From: UBA2943 sp946534895
GTDB lineage: Bacteria; Bacillota; Clostridia; Christensenellales; Aristaeellaceae
Reading direction: 5' to 3'
Length of the DNA stretch: 51,380 nucleotides
NCBI GenBank assembly: GCA_946534895.1
Contig: CAMNDE010000014.1
Span: 1 to 51,380, forward strand
The position numbers and the translations under genes are program-made. Below are positions 1 to 8,082 of this stretch, one piece after another; the stretch's first letter is position 1; every line of letters starts with the position of its first letter. The notes under the pieces are model-generated. The model had not been told where the DNA came from, ran no database searches, and saw only the letters and a list, made by a program, of their open reading frames with translations.

Positions 1-64
1 AAACTGTTTCACAAATAATGCTCTGGTGTTTTACATTGGAAAAAAACATGGAATCCATCAAAAC

Positions 65-104
65 AAGGCTGCTGAACACGAATTGCATCGTGTCCAGCAG
101 CCTT
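65..104 (-). terminator. Terminator downstream of era
   Basis: A 17-bp inverted repeat (65-81 against 88-104) with one mismatch and a 6-nt loop lies 44 bases past the era stop. Read on the minus strand it is followed by a T-rich run (TTGTTTTG). This fits a Rho-independent terminator closing the phoH-pgpH-ybeY/cdd-era operon. Confidence 0.8.
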
Positions 105-147
105 ACTTATTTCCTGGATCTTTCCCAGTTCAGTCCTGTCTCATTCA

Positions 148-1044
148 TTATTCAGTATAACCCAGATTTCTTAAATCTTCCGGACGGTTTCTCCAGTCTT
201 CACGAACCTTCACCCACAGCTTCAGGTTGATATGCGTATCCAGAAGCTTCTCGATATCCAACCGTGCCTCACTGCCAATTGTCTGAAGCATACTCCCATG
301 CTTCCCAATGATGATAGCCTTATGAGCTTCCCTTTCGCAGTAAAGATTCGCATGTATTTCCATCGTGCCATTGTCTTGCTGCGTCATGGCCAGAACCTCA
401 ACTCCGATTCCATGCGGAACTTCATCCCGCAAATGACGCAAAGCTTTTTCTCGAACAATTTCCGCCACAATTAACCGTTCAGGCTGATCTGTCATCGTGT
501 CTTCCGGAAAATACTTCGGGCCCACAGGAAGCAGATTCTGGATGGCTTTCACCAGTTCATCCAGCCCATCCTTTGTTTTTGCGGAAATCGGAATGAATTG
601 CTGAAACCCCATGTCTGAGAATTTAGCAATTGTCTCCAAAAGCTTTTCATGGGACACCAAATCGATTTTATTGATGACAAGAATGGAAGGCACCTTTTTC
701 CTGCTCATCTCTTCAGCAATGGCAATGTCTTCTTTGGTAATAAAGGAAGCATCGACCACCGTGACAAGAATATCCATGCCATCCATGGCATCCCGCACAG
801 ACTTCATCATATATGTGCCCAGCTTGGTCCTGGGGTTATGAATACCCGGTGTATCCACAAAGACCATCTGATCGTTTTCATGCGTGATGACGCCAAGAAT
901 CTTATTGCGCGTAGTCTGAGGCTTGGAAGAGACAATAGCCACCTTTTCCCCGATCATCGCATTCATCAGGGTAGACTTTCCTGCATTTGGCTTTCCGACA
1001 ATGGTAACAAATCCCGAATGAAATGTATCCTTATTCTGACTCAT
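148..1044 (-). CDS. era: GTPase Era
   Basis: Era is an essential GTPase that binds the 3' end of 16S rRNA and helps assemble the 30S subunit. The 298-residue product has the usual family length. The G1 motif GKPNAGKST is at 17-25, the switch II DTPG at 64-67, and NKID at 125-128. The C-terminal third is a KH RNA-binding domain with the GKHGS turn near residue 243. The ATG overlaps the stop of the upstream ybeY-cdd gene by four bases (ATGA), so translation is probably coupled. It is the last gene of its operon. Its association with YbeY, another 16S processing factor, is conserved in Bacillota. The call is very secure. Confidence 0.97.
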   Translation of the reverse strand: MSQNKDTFHSGFVTIVGKPNAGKSTLMNAMIGEKVAIVSSKPQTTRNKILGVITHENDQMVFVDTPGIHNPRTKLGTYMMKSVRDAMDGMDILVTVVDASFITKEDIAIAEEMSRKKVPSILVINKIDLVSHEKLLETIAKFSDMGFQQFIPISAKTKDGLDELVKAIQNLLPVGPKYFPEDTMTDQPERLIVAEIVREKALRHLRDEVPHGIGVEVLAMTQQDNGTMEIHANLYCEREAHKAIIIGKHGSMLQTIGSEARLDIEKLLDTHINLKLWVKVREDWRNRPEDLRNLGYTE

Positions 1045-1955
1045 TTAGGATTCCTCTTCTTTCCTTGTGCCAATTCATGTGGACCAAAGCCATTTGGGAG
1101 CAGCTCAGGGAGCGTGGATTCTTCCACCTGCCCATCCCAGGTCACCAGAACACGCAGATCAGGAGCGAATTCATTCAATGCCTGCCGGCAGATCCCGCAT
1201 GGCCATGGAGCAGAACCTTCGGCTGCAATAGCAATCGTTGTAAACTCACGCGCACCTTCGCTTACTGCCTTAAACAACGCTGTGCGTTCTGCGCAGTTGG
1301 TTGCACCCAGAGAAGCGTTTTCGATATTGCAGCCCTGGAAAACTCTCCCATCTGCTGCCAGAAGTGCAGCACCAACCCTGAATCCGGAATATGGAGAATA
1401 GCTCCTTTCCATGGCGGCTTTTGCTAGCTCAAGAAGCATGTCATCATTGATCATATCGGTTGCCTCCCGTCCAAGTCCTACAGAGCAAAGAATCTTTTCT
1501 TCCATTGCCCGCATGGTTTTCTTCTCTTCTTCTTCCATATGATCATAGCCCATCAGATGGCAGATACCATGCACGGTCAGATATGCTGCTTCACGTTCCA
1601 CTGTATGTCCATACTCTTCTGCCTGAGCAAGCACGTGGGGCATGGAAATAATAATATCGCCCAGAACTGCCGCATCAATATCGTCATCATAAACCGTCCG
1701 AAGCAGCCCGGGAGCTTCAGACAGCACAGCCTGGTGAGGATACTCAATCAAAGGAAACGAGAGAACATCTGTTGAACGGTCAATACTCCTGTATGCTCTA
1801 TTGATTTCCTGTATCTTCTCATCATCGCATAAAACAATATTGACTGCCACTTTTTTCTCAATGGAAGCACAGACCATACTGGCATCTGCCACGACCTGCA
1901 TGAGCGCCAGCAATGAGTAATCCACCGGAACATCTGTATGCCACTGAATAATCAT
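1041..1955 (-). CDS. ybeY-cdd: YbeY endoribonuclease - cytidine deaminase fusion
   Basis: A single 304-residue frame carries two enzymes. Residues 1-160 are YbeY, the metal-dependent rRNA-processing factor, with the zinc motif H129-x3-H133-x5-H139 (HGICHLMGYDH). Residues 170-300 are a homotetrameric-type cytidine deaminase, which turns cytidine into uridine: CAERTA holds the zinc ligand C221 and catalytic E223, and PCGICRQ gives C253 and C256. Both sets of catalytic residues are intact and I see no stop or frame change between the domains. In most Bacillota ybeY, dgkA and cdd are separate genes in this order before era. Here the dgkA gene is missing and its neighbours are joined. It overlaps pgpH upstream and era downstream by four bases each. 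Confidence 0.93.
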   Translation of the reverse strand: MIIQWHTDVPVDYSLLALMQVVADASMVCASIEKKVAVNIVLCDDEKIQEINRAYRSIDRSTDVLSFPLIEYPHQAVLSEAPGLLRTVYDDDIDAAVLGDIIISMPHVLAQAEEYGHTVEREAAYLTVHGICHLMGYDHMEEEEKKTMRAMEEKILCSVGLGREATDMINDDMLLELAKAAMERSYSPYSGFRVGAALLAADGRVFQGCNIENASLGATNCAERTALFKAVSEGAREFTTIAIAAEGSAPWPCGICRQALNEFAPDLRVLVTWDGQVEESTLPELLPNGFGPHELAQGKKRNPK

Positions 1956-4237
1956 TCCTTCTGCTGTTCCTCCGGTTCACTTGGAATTTCATTTTGCGGA
2001 ATGGTCTGATGATTCTCCATGCCTCCACCTGATACAGTGCTTTTCTCAGTACTTTTCTCTCTCAGCTGCAGAATATTGCGCTTAGGCACTTCCGCTTTAG
2101 GATACTCAATTCTTTCATGGAATACCCCGTTCAGCACTTTGCAGAAAGCTTCGCAAATTCCATCAATATCCCGCAGCGTCAAGGGACTGTCACTGAGCTG
2201 ACCATCTTCAATCTTTCCCCGAACAAGCTGTTCTATAAAGCTTGCGATTGCTTCGGGTGTCGGATCCTGCATGGATCTGACAGCTGCTTCTGTGGTATCA
2301 GCCAGCATGATAATTGCGGCTTCTTTTGATACCGGACGCGTTCCATCATACCGGAAATCATTGATGTCAACCGGCTTTCCGTCTGCCTGCTGCAATGCGC
2401 GGTGATAGAAGAACATGACAGGCGTATCTCCGTGATGCTGAATAATGATGTCCTGAATTTCCTTGGGAATGCGATATTTTTGAGCAAGCTGAACACCATC
2501 ACGGGTATGTGTTGTGACTATCGCAGCAGAAACATATGGATCTGTCTGATCCAGCGGATTCACTCCAGTCTGGTTTTCCTTAAAATACTGCGGCCTCTTC
2601 AGCTTTCCGACATCGTGAAAGTAAGCACCTGTTCTGGCAAGCAGAGCATTGGCCTGGATCCGTTCAGCAGCAGCCTCAGCCAGATTGGCAACTATCATGG
2701 AATGATGATAGGTCCCTGGCGCTTCCATCATCAGCCGCTTGAGGAGCGGATGATTGGGATTTCCCAGTTCAAGCAGCTTACTGGGCGTTGCAAGATTAAA
2801 GATCGCCTCAAACAACGGCTGGAAACCTATGGAAAGAACACCGGACACCAGTCCGCCGAGCAGCCCCCATAAGCAATTATCATACACCGGAGAAATATCG
2901 CTTAAGGCCATCAAGCCAATCAGATAGATAGTGGCTGCATTTATGAATCCGATAATAACACCGCTGATCAGCAGGTAAACCCTCTGCGTCCCGCGCTGCA
3001 AAAACCGAATCGCAAAAACTGATCCCGCCAGATTCATCAGCACAAGAGAAAGCATCTCGATCAATGTGGTTGTGCTGGCACCTGCTGCCAATCCGGATAC
3101 CATAATGGACATGGCCACGGTAGCAGGAATGGCTGTCTGCCAGTCAAACAAAACCACCAAAAGCAAACTGCCCAGAGCAAGCGGAGCTGCATATACATTG
3201 ATGATGCGCACCATGATTGCGCATAATCCCATTGTGATGACAAGGCACAGCATGATTACCGCAACCAGGCGCTCATCATGGATAAAGCCTTTTTTCATCA
3301 GTTGCATCAAGTATAAAAGCACAGCCATGGAAATCAGGATCAGCAAACCAGCACCATAATAGCTGGAAAAATCATAGGTTTCACTTTCCAGCATTCCCAG
3401 TGAGCGGACCATGGCAAGCTGACTTGAGGTAACGACTTCGCCCTCCCGGACAATATTCTGTCCCTGCTGATACACAATGGATTCAACTGATTCCATTGCT
3501 TTCTCCCGCGCCTGCGCAGTGGCTTCCTGATCAATGACCAAATTCGGCTGGATGCTGGCTTTAAGTACCGCCGGAAGGATATTCTGCACCAGTGAAATAT
3601 CTACTCTGTAACCCACTACCTGCTGTATCGTGGTTATGGCATCAGACACTTTCCCTTCCCGGATTCCCTGATTCAGCGTGTTCTCCACAGCCCTGGTCAC
3701 ATTTGTAACCATGGTTTCAAATTCGTCCATTCCGGTTCTGAGCAGAGTACTGGCCTGATATTTGCCTAAAGACATTTTCGTGACCAGTCTCTGCGCATAT
3801 TCGATTTCGCTGTCAGAGAAAACCTTGACTGAATCCGACTCTTCTTCCGAAGCGTCTGATAGTGTCAGCCCATACTGCTGGACTGTCCGCAGTTCGGCAA
3901 AAATGTCCCCGAGATTCGTCATGACCTCATCTGAAACGCCCTCAGCCAGATGATAGGTGGGCTCCACAGCATTAGCGGCTGCTTTTCTTCTTTCCTCTGT
4001 GGCTATTTCATCCACCACATCGCGAGTAGCTGTAATCGTCTGATGAGAAATTGAACCAACCGTCAAACTGTATCGTTTCGGAGCACATGCCGCATAGAAA
4101 ATTGTCCCCAGTATCAATGTAGCGATAACAATCCAAAGCGTCGAACGTGCGGCGGAAGTATGAGACCATGCAGACAAGCGCCTGAAACCGGTATGCTCTG
4201 ACGGTTTCCTGCGATCTGAATGCTTCAATTCCCTCAC
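1952..4237 (-). CDS. pgpH: 7TM-HD cyclic-di-AMP phosphodiesterase (PgpH/YqfF family)
   Basis: Family members hydrolyse the second messenger c-di-AMP to pApA at the inner face of the membrane. The 761-residue product has a signal-anchor helix around residues 33-52, an extracytoplasmic 7TMR-HDED-type domain to about 280, then a block of seven hydrophobic helices to about 500. The HD phosphohydrolase domain follows, with a histidine pair near 511 and the HD dyad (FHDVGKL) near 541. The polar C-terminal tail (last 40 residues) is rich in Glu, Gln and Ser. The start is GTG, overlapping the phoH stop as GTGA. In other Bacillota c-di-AMP controls potassium import, which gives a possible link to the trkAH genes in this window, but that link is inference. 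Confidence 0.95.
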   Translation of the reverse strand: MRELKHSDRRKPSEHTGFRRLSAWSHTSAARSTLWIVIATLILGTIFYAACAPKRYSLTVGSISHQTITATRDVVDEIATEERRKAAANAVEPTYHLAEGVSDEVMTNLGDIFAELRTVQQYGLTLSDASEEESDSVKVFSDSEIEYAQRLVTKMSLGKYQASTLLRTGMDEFETMVTNVTRAVENTLNQGIREGKVSDAITTIQQVVGYRVDISLVQNILPAVLKASIQPNLVIDQEATAQAREKAMESVESIVYQQGQNIVREGEVVTSSQLAMVRSLGMLESETYDFSSYYGAGLLILISMAVLLYLMQLMKKGFIHDERLVAVIMLCLVITMGLCAIMVRIINVYAAPLALGSLLLVVLFDWQTAIPATVAMSIMVSGLAAGASTTTLIEMLSLVLMNLAGSVFAIRFLQRGTQRVYLLISGVIIGFINAATIYLIGLMALSDISPVYDNCLWGLLGGLVSGVLSIGFQPLFEAIFNLATPSKLLELGNPNHPLLKRLMMEAPGTYHHSMIVANLAEAAAERIQANALLARTGAYFHDVGKLKRPQYFKENQTGVNPLDQTDPYVSAAIVTTHTRDGVQLAQKYRIPKEIQDIIIQHHGDTPVMFFYHRALQQADGKPVDINDFRYDGTRPVSKEAAIIMLADTTEAAVRSMQDPTPEAIASFIEQLVRGKIEDGQLSDSPLTLRDIDGICEAFCKVLNGVFHERIEYPKAEVPKRNILQLREKSTEKSTVSGGGMENHQTIPQNEIPSEPEEQQKE

Positions 4238-5205
4238 TCCTCTGTTTCCTCAGCTTTTTTGGCGTAGGCATCCACTATCCGCTGAACCAGTTCATGTCTG
4301 ACCACATCACGGCTGGAGAGGCGGGTAATCCCAATTTCTTTTATACTCTCCAGCACCTCAACCGCTTCCGATAATCCGCACTTCTTCCCGTGCGGCAGGT
4401 CAGTCTGCGTCGGGTCTCCGGTAACCACCATTTTCGAATGAAAGCCTAACCGGGTCAAAAACATTTTCATCTGTTCTGATGTACAGTTCTGCGCCTCATC
4501 CAATATGATAAATGCGTTGGAAAGCGTACGTCCACGCATATAAGCCAATGGCGCAACCTCAATCGTTCCCCGGTCCACCATCTTCTGATAGGCATCCATT
4601 CCTACGAAATCGAAAAGTGCATCATACAGCGGCCGCAAATACGGGTCTACTTTCTGAGACAGATCTCCGGGAAGAAATCCCAGCTTTTCACCTGCTTCCA
4701 CTGCCGGTCTGGTCAGAATGATCCTTTCAATTTCCCGGTTCTTCAGATAACTAACCGCAAGTGCAATGGCCAGGTATGTTTTTCCGGTTCCCGCAGGTCC
4801 GATGGCAAAGGTAATATCATGGTCTCGAATGGATTTCACGTACTCCATCTGTCCAATTGTCTTGCACCGAATCGGCTTGCCGCGCTGAGTAACCGCCACA
4901 AGGCCTTCCATCATCATGTCCAGCTGATCCCCATGACCGTTATGAATTGCATTAATCATATATCTCAGCTGTGCCTTATCTACTGTTTCACCATGTTCAA
5001 TCAAAACAAGAAGCTTTTCAATTGCTTTTCCGGCTTCCACTGCCTCGTCTTCTTCGCCAGTGATTATCAAACAGTTGTCTCTGACAGCAATCTGAACATC
5101 GAAAGCAGACTCTATCAAAGCAACGTTTTCATCATTGAAGCCAAACAGAGAAATCCACGCGTCCATACCGGTCTCGGACAATGTGAGCTTTCTGGTGTTT
5201 TGCAA
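4234..5205 (-). CDS. phoH: PhoH-like ATPase (YbeZ/YlaK type)
   Basis: PhoH-family proteins are cytoplasmic NTPases proposed to work with YbeY in RNA metabolism, though the exact reaction is not settled. The 323-residue product has a KH-like N-terminal region (about 15-65), a Walker A motif GPAGTGKT at 136-143 and a Walker B DEAQN at 236-240. The start is TTG at 5205, with a run of six G (5215-5220 on the complement) nine bases ahead as the ribosome binding site. The nearest upstream ATG (5212) is out of frame. It is the first gene of the operon and has its own promoter and a hairpin in the leader. A four-base overlap couples it to pgpH. Confidence 0.94.
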   Translation of the reverse strand: MQNTRKLTLSETGMDAWISLFGFNDENVALIESAFDVQIAVRDNCLIITGEEDEAVEAGKAIEKLLVLIEHGETVDKAQLRYMINAIHNGHGDQLDMMMEGLVAVTQRGKPIRCKTIGQMEYVKSIRDHDITFAIGPAGTGKTYLAIALAVSYLKNREIERIILTRPAVEAGEKLGFLPGDLSQKVDPYLRPLYDALFDFVGMDAYQKMVDRGTIEVAPLAYMRGRTLSNAFIILDEAQNCTSEQMKMFLTRLGFHSKMVVTGDPTQTDLPHGKKCGLSEAVEVLESIKEIGITRLSSRDVVRHELVQRIVDAYAKKAEETEE

Positions 5206-5221
5206 AATCCATATCCCCCCA

Positions 5222-5238
5222 ACTGTCCAACGGACAGT
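5222..5238 (-). promoter_or_regulatory. Hairpin or operator in the phoH leader
   Basis: A perfect 7-bp inverted repeat with a 3-base centre (ACTGTCC-N3-GGACAGT) sits directly upstream of the six-G ribosome binding site of phoH. A second, imperfect palindrome around CCCACTGGG follows at 5248-5256. In RNA the first repeat would form a tight stem touching the Shine-Dalgarno region. In DNA it could be a repressor site. The sequence alone does not decide between them. Confidence 0.5.
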
Positions 5239-5272
5239 AAAGTGTACCCACTGGGCAAAATTTTACTTTTTT

Positions 5273-5300
5273 ATCATACTACGATTCTATGAAATGTCAA
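5273..5300 (-). promoter_or_regulatory. Promoter for the phoH-pgpH-ybeY/cdd-era operon
   Basis: On the minus strand a perfect -35 TTGACA (5300-5295) is followed after 16 bases by TATGAT (5278-5273). Transcription would start near 5266 and give a leader of about 60 bases containing the hairpin at 5222-5238. Confidence 0.75.
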
Positions 5301-5374
5301 TATAATCATGATTCGACAGCCCTTATACCTGCTCCCAATTCATCCGAAGAATAAGAATTCCCGGGCATGCATCG

Positions 5375-5403
5375 TTTACAGTCAGAACAATGAATGATAT
5401 AAT
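5375..5403 (+). promoter_or_regulatory. Promoter for the mreB-like gene
   Basis: TTTACA (5375-5380), a 17-base spacer and a perfect TATAAT (5398-5403) lie 40 bases before the ATG of the MreB-like gene. It diverges from the phoH promoter. Confidence 0.8.
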
Positions 5404-5442
5404 GACATTCTAACATAGAAGTATCTCTTTTGGAGGGATAAC

Positions 5443-6468
5443 ATGGCTCAAGTAAATGATATCGGAATAGATCTGGGCACATCCCAGGTTCTGATATATC
5501 AAAAAGGGAGAGGCATCATTCTCAGAGAGCCGGCTGTAGTAGCGGTTGACAGAGATTCATCCAAAATACTGGCTGTCGGCAACGATGCGTTCCGCCTTAT
5601 AGGAAGGACCCCCGGGAACGTACAGGCCATTCGTCCTCTCCATCATGGCAATGTAGTTGATTTTTCCCTTACCCAGCAGATGCTTCATGATTTTACGACA
5701 CACGCTATAGGACGTCACTGGTTTTCCAGACCGAGAGCAGTGATTTCTGTTCCAACACTGGTCAGTGACGCAGAGAAGAACCAGATCATCAGCATTATGT
5801 TTGATGCAGGTGTTAGGAAAACGCAACTTCTGGAAAGACCGATCGCGGCAGCGCTGGGTGTCGGCATTCACTTTTCCGAAGCATACGGCAGCATGATTAT
5901 AGACATGGGTGCCGGCGCAAGCGATATTGCGGTTCTCAGCATGGGCGAAATCGTAGTTGCAAGCTGCATTCCTATTGGCGGTGACTATTTTGACGATGCG
6001 ATTATTCGCTATCTGCGCAAAAAATACAATCTGCTCATTGGAGAACGCACCGCAGAGGAAATCAAGATCAACCTCGGAACCGCAATACAGCCTGTCGATG
6101 CAATTGAGATGGAAGTCACAGGAAGAAATCTGATTTCCGGGCTTCCCAAAACGCAGAATGTAGATTCTTATGAAATCTATGAAGCATTGAAAGATCCCAT
6201 AAATGATTTTATCGAATCGATACAGGCTGTTATTGAACGTACACCACCGCAACTTGCCAGCGATATATTTGATGAAGGCATCGTCCTGACAGGCGGCGCC
6301 TGCCAACTCACCGGTCTTGCCGATGAAATATATCGGGTGTTGGGCGTTGCCTGTGGCGTCGCAGATGATCCACAGACGAGTGTGGTTATGGGGTGTGGAA
6401 AGGCTGTGGATGATCCCCGAGCAATGAAAATGTACCTTGGAGACGGCAAACGTTACTGGACCAGGTAA
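5443..6468 (+). CDS. mreB: MreB/Mbl-type bacterial actin
   Basis: MreB-type proteins polymerise under the membrane and direct side-wall peptidoglycan synthesis. The 341-residue product has the actin-fold phosphate-1 motif DLGTS at 10-14, the conserved ERPIAAALG at 131-139, the phosphate-2 loop DMGAGASD at 154-161 and the adenosine-motif segment LTGGACQLTGL near 280. Ribosome binding site TTGGAGGGAT precedes the ATG. There is no mreC, mreD or minCD gene beside it, so this may be an extra paralogue (Mbl or MreBH type) rather than the main mreB. The next gene begins 32 bases later and may be cotranscribed. Confidence 0.9.
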   Translation: MAQVNDIGIDLGTSQVLIYQKGRGIILREPAVVAVDRDSSKILAVGNDAFRLIGRTPGNVQAIRPLHHGNVVDFSLTQQMLHDFTTHAIGRHWFSRPRAVISVPTLVSDAEKNQIISIMFDAGVRKTQLLERPIAAALGVGIHFSEAYGSMIIDMGAGASDIAVLSMGEIVVASCIPIGGDYFDDAIIRYLRKKYNLLIGERTAEEIKINLGTAIQPVDAIEMEVTGRNLISGLPKTQNVDSYEIYEALKDPINDFIESIQAVIERTPPQLASDIFDEGIVLTGGACQLTGLADEIYRVLGVACGVADDPQTSVVMGCGKAVDDPRAMKMYLGDGKRYWTR

Positions 6469-6500
6469 ACCATACTTTGATTTGAACCGAGGTCTTAACT

Positions 6501-7928
6501 GTGTCTGAAATCAGTGAAATGAGAAAATACATAGAAGCTTTTGCTGCGTTCTATTCCATGAACCTCTCTCAGCTGTCTGAACGTCTCGGCTACCGCAGCA
6601 AAACATCGCTGATAAGAATGATGGACGAGCCAGTACGTCCCAAAAGCGCTCAGGATTTCCGCAAGAGACTGCTGGCGAATTTCCAGCTGTCCCCGAAACA
6701 GATCGAAGAGCTGGACCGTGCGCTGCATATTAAGATCTATGGTCTGGAAAACTATATGATCAATCAGGAGCTTGTCCGGTTTATCCATTCTGAGCACAGC
6801 ATTTATCCTGATGATCTCAAAATACAGGTATTATCCAAAAACAGCCCGCACGGTGTGGAATACCTCACTCTGCCCCAGCTGTATCAGCATAAAAAGGATT
6901 TAAAGATTCTGATCCTCAACTGCCAGTTCGTCCATCTGTACTCCCAGCTTCGCTCCCTGCTGCTGGGCGGAGATGTCAGAGTTCAGCAATATCTGCACGG
7001 ATATAAGGATACCGCGCATACAATCAGCAGCATAACATCCGTTATGTCGGTATGCTTTTCCGCCAATTATTCAGTCGGTTTTTTTGACGAACTTGTTCAG
7101 GCTGAAAATCGTTCCCCCTTCGGCCTTTCCATGACCGATATACTGCTGTGCACTTATTATGACGAGAATAACGTGCGCTGCACTGATATCATACTGTTCG
7201 TTACTGAGAACCTAGGCATCATGAGCATACGTGCCCCATATGAGTCCATCCAGAATCCTTTTCTTCAGTCAAGACTCGGTAAGTATTACTGGATCAAGAA
7301 TACCCCTGCTGAAAGCAATACGCATATCGCTCAGATCATTCTTTCGCACGCTGCGCTGGCAAACAACTCACATCATTGGAGCTTTAAACCGGACCTGTTT
7401 ATCAGTCAGGTGTCCGAAAACATACTTCATGACGCTATAAATGCAGAGTTGTTTTCCAGGTCCGAGTTTGAGAACATCAAAGCAAGCCTTTCCAAACTTG
7501 CCTGCCATTCCCATCTTGCCAGACATCACGTGTTTATGATCCATAAGAAACGGGCCATGAACCATTTTGCCGAAACAGGTACGATCCAAAGTCATCCGCA
7601 TTTCCTCAAGCCGTTTTCTCCTGCCCAGCGGCTTGAAATATTGGATTCCCTGATTCGTGAGCAGGATTCGAACCCATATTTTCATCTATTATTCCTCCGT
7701 GATGACAATTCTGTCGATGATATGGAAATCAGGTGCTATGACCGAAAAGGCATTCTCGTAATTCCAGACAGCAAATATGATAAGAAGTACTGTGAGGTAT
7801 TTATCAATAATTCAGAGTTTACCGACGCCTACAAGAAGTTTTATATGCAGGAAATGGTTATGAAATTGTGCCTTCCGGAATCGGCTTCCGTCAGCATTTT
7901 GAAATCTCTGCGCAATCAGATTACCTGA
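6501..7928 (+). CDS. Hypothetical protein with N-terminal helix-turn-helix
   Basis: I do not recognise this 475-residue family. Residues 20-42 look like a Xre-type helix-turn-helix (MNLSQLSERLGYRS followed by a second helix). The remaining 420 residues have no motif I can name. They are a soluble mix of predicted helices and strands with many His and aromatic residues and no membrane segment or signal peptide. The start is GTG, with CGAGG eight bases ahead. It begins 32 bases after mreB with no terminator between, which suggests cotranscription, and a 17-bp hairpin closes it. A DNA-binding regulator with a sensor-like C-terminal region is the simplest reading, but it is inference. Confidence 0.75.
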   Translation: MSEISEMRKYIEAFAAFYSMNLSQLSERLGYRSKTSLIRMMDEPVRPKSAQDFRKRLLANFQLSPKQIEELDRALHIKIYGLENYMINQELVRFIHSEHSIYPDDLKIQVLSKNSPHGVEYLTLPQLYQHKKDLKILILNCQFVHLYSQLRSLLLGGDVRVQQYLHGYKDTAHTISSITSVMSVCFSANYSVGFFDELVQAENRSPFGLSMTDILLCTYYDENNVRCTDIILFVTENLGIMSIRAPYESIQNPFLQSRLGKYYWIKNTPAESNTHIAQIILSHAALANNSHHWSFKPDLFISQVSENILHDAINAELFSRSEFENIKASLSKLACHSHLARHHVFMIHKKRAMNHFAETGTIQSHPHFLKPFSPAQRLEILDSLIREQDSNPYFHLLFLRDDNSVDDMEIRCYDRKGILVIPDSKYDKKYCEVFINNSEFTDAYKKFYMQEMVMKLCLPESASVSILKSLRNQIT

Positions 7929-7949
7929 TCACCTGTTTCATTTTCCAAC

Positions 7950-7992
7950 ACAACAAAGCAGCTGCAGCATCAGCATGCAGCTGCTTTGTTGT
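7950..7992 (+). terminator. Terminator after the HTH gene
   Basis: A perfect 17-bp stem (7950-7966 with 7976-7992) around a 9-base loop, with TTTGTTGT forming the 3' arm, follows the HTH gene stop by 21 bases. It probably ends the mreB-HTH transcript. No minus-strand gene reads into it. Confidence 0.8.
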
Positions 7993-8014
7993 ATTGAAGA
8001 AGCCTTGTGTTTTC

Positions 8015-8042
8015 TTGACATTTTCCTTAATAAGAAGATAAT
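8015..8042 (+). promoter_or_regulatory. Promoter for the DUF512-der-plsY-lepA-hemW block
   Basis: TTGACA (8015-8020), 16 bases, GATAAT (8037-8042). It lies just past the preceding terminator and about 40 bases before the ATG at 8083, which supports that start over any upstream codon. Confidence 0.65.
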
Positions 8043-8082
8043 TATATGGGTATTTATGTCCATGCGTCAGGAGGGTAAGCGA

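Noticed and set aside
649..1401. A 250-codon plus-strand frame
   Set aside because: It is antisense to era and ybeY-cdd, both of which have complete motifs and operon overlaps. No ribosome binding site or family resemblance.
7663..7675. AGGATTCGAACCC, like the T-arm of a minus-strand tRNA gene
   Set aside because: The box lies inside the HTH protein's coding frame and no acceptor stem, D-arm or anticodon stem can be placed around it.
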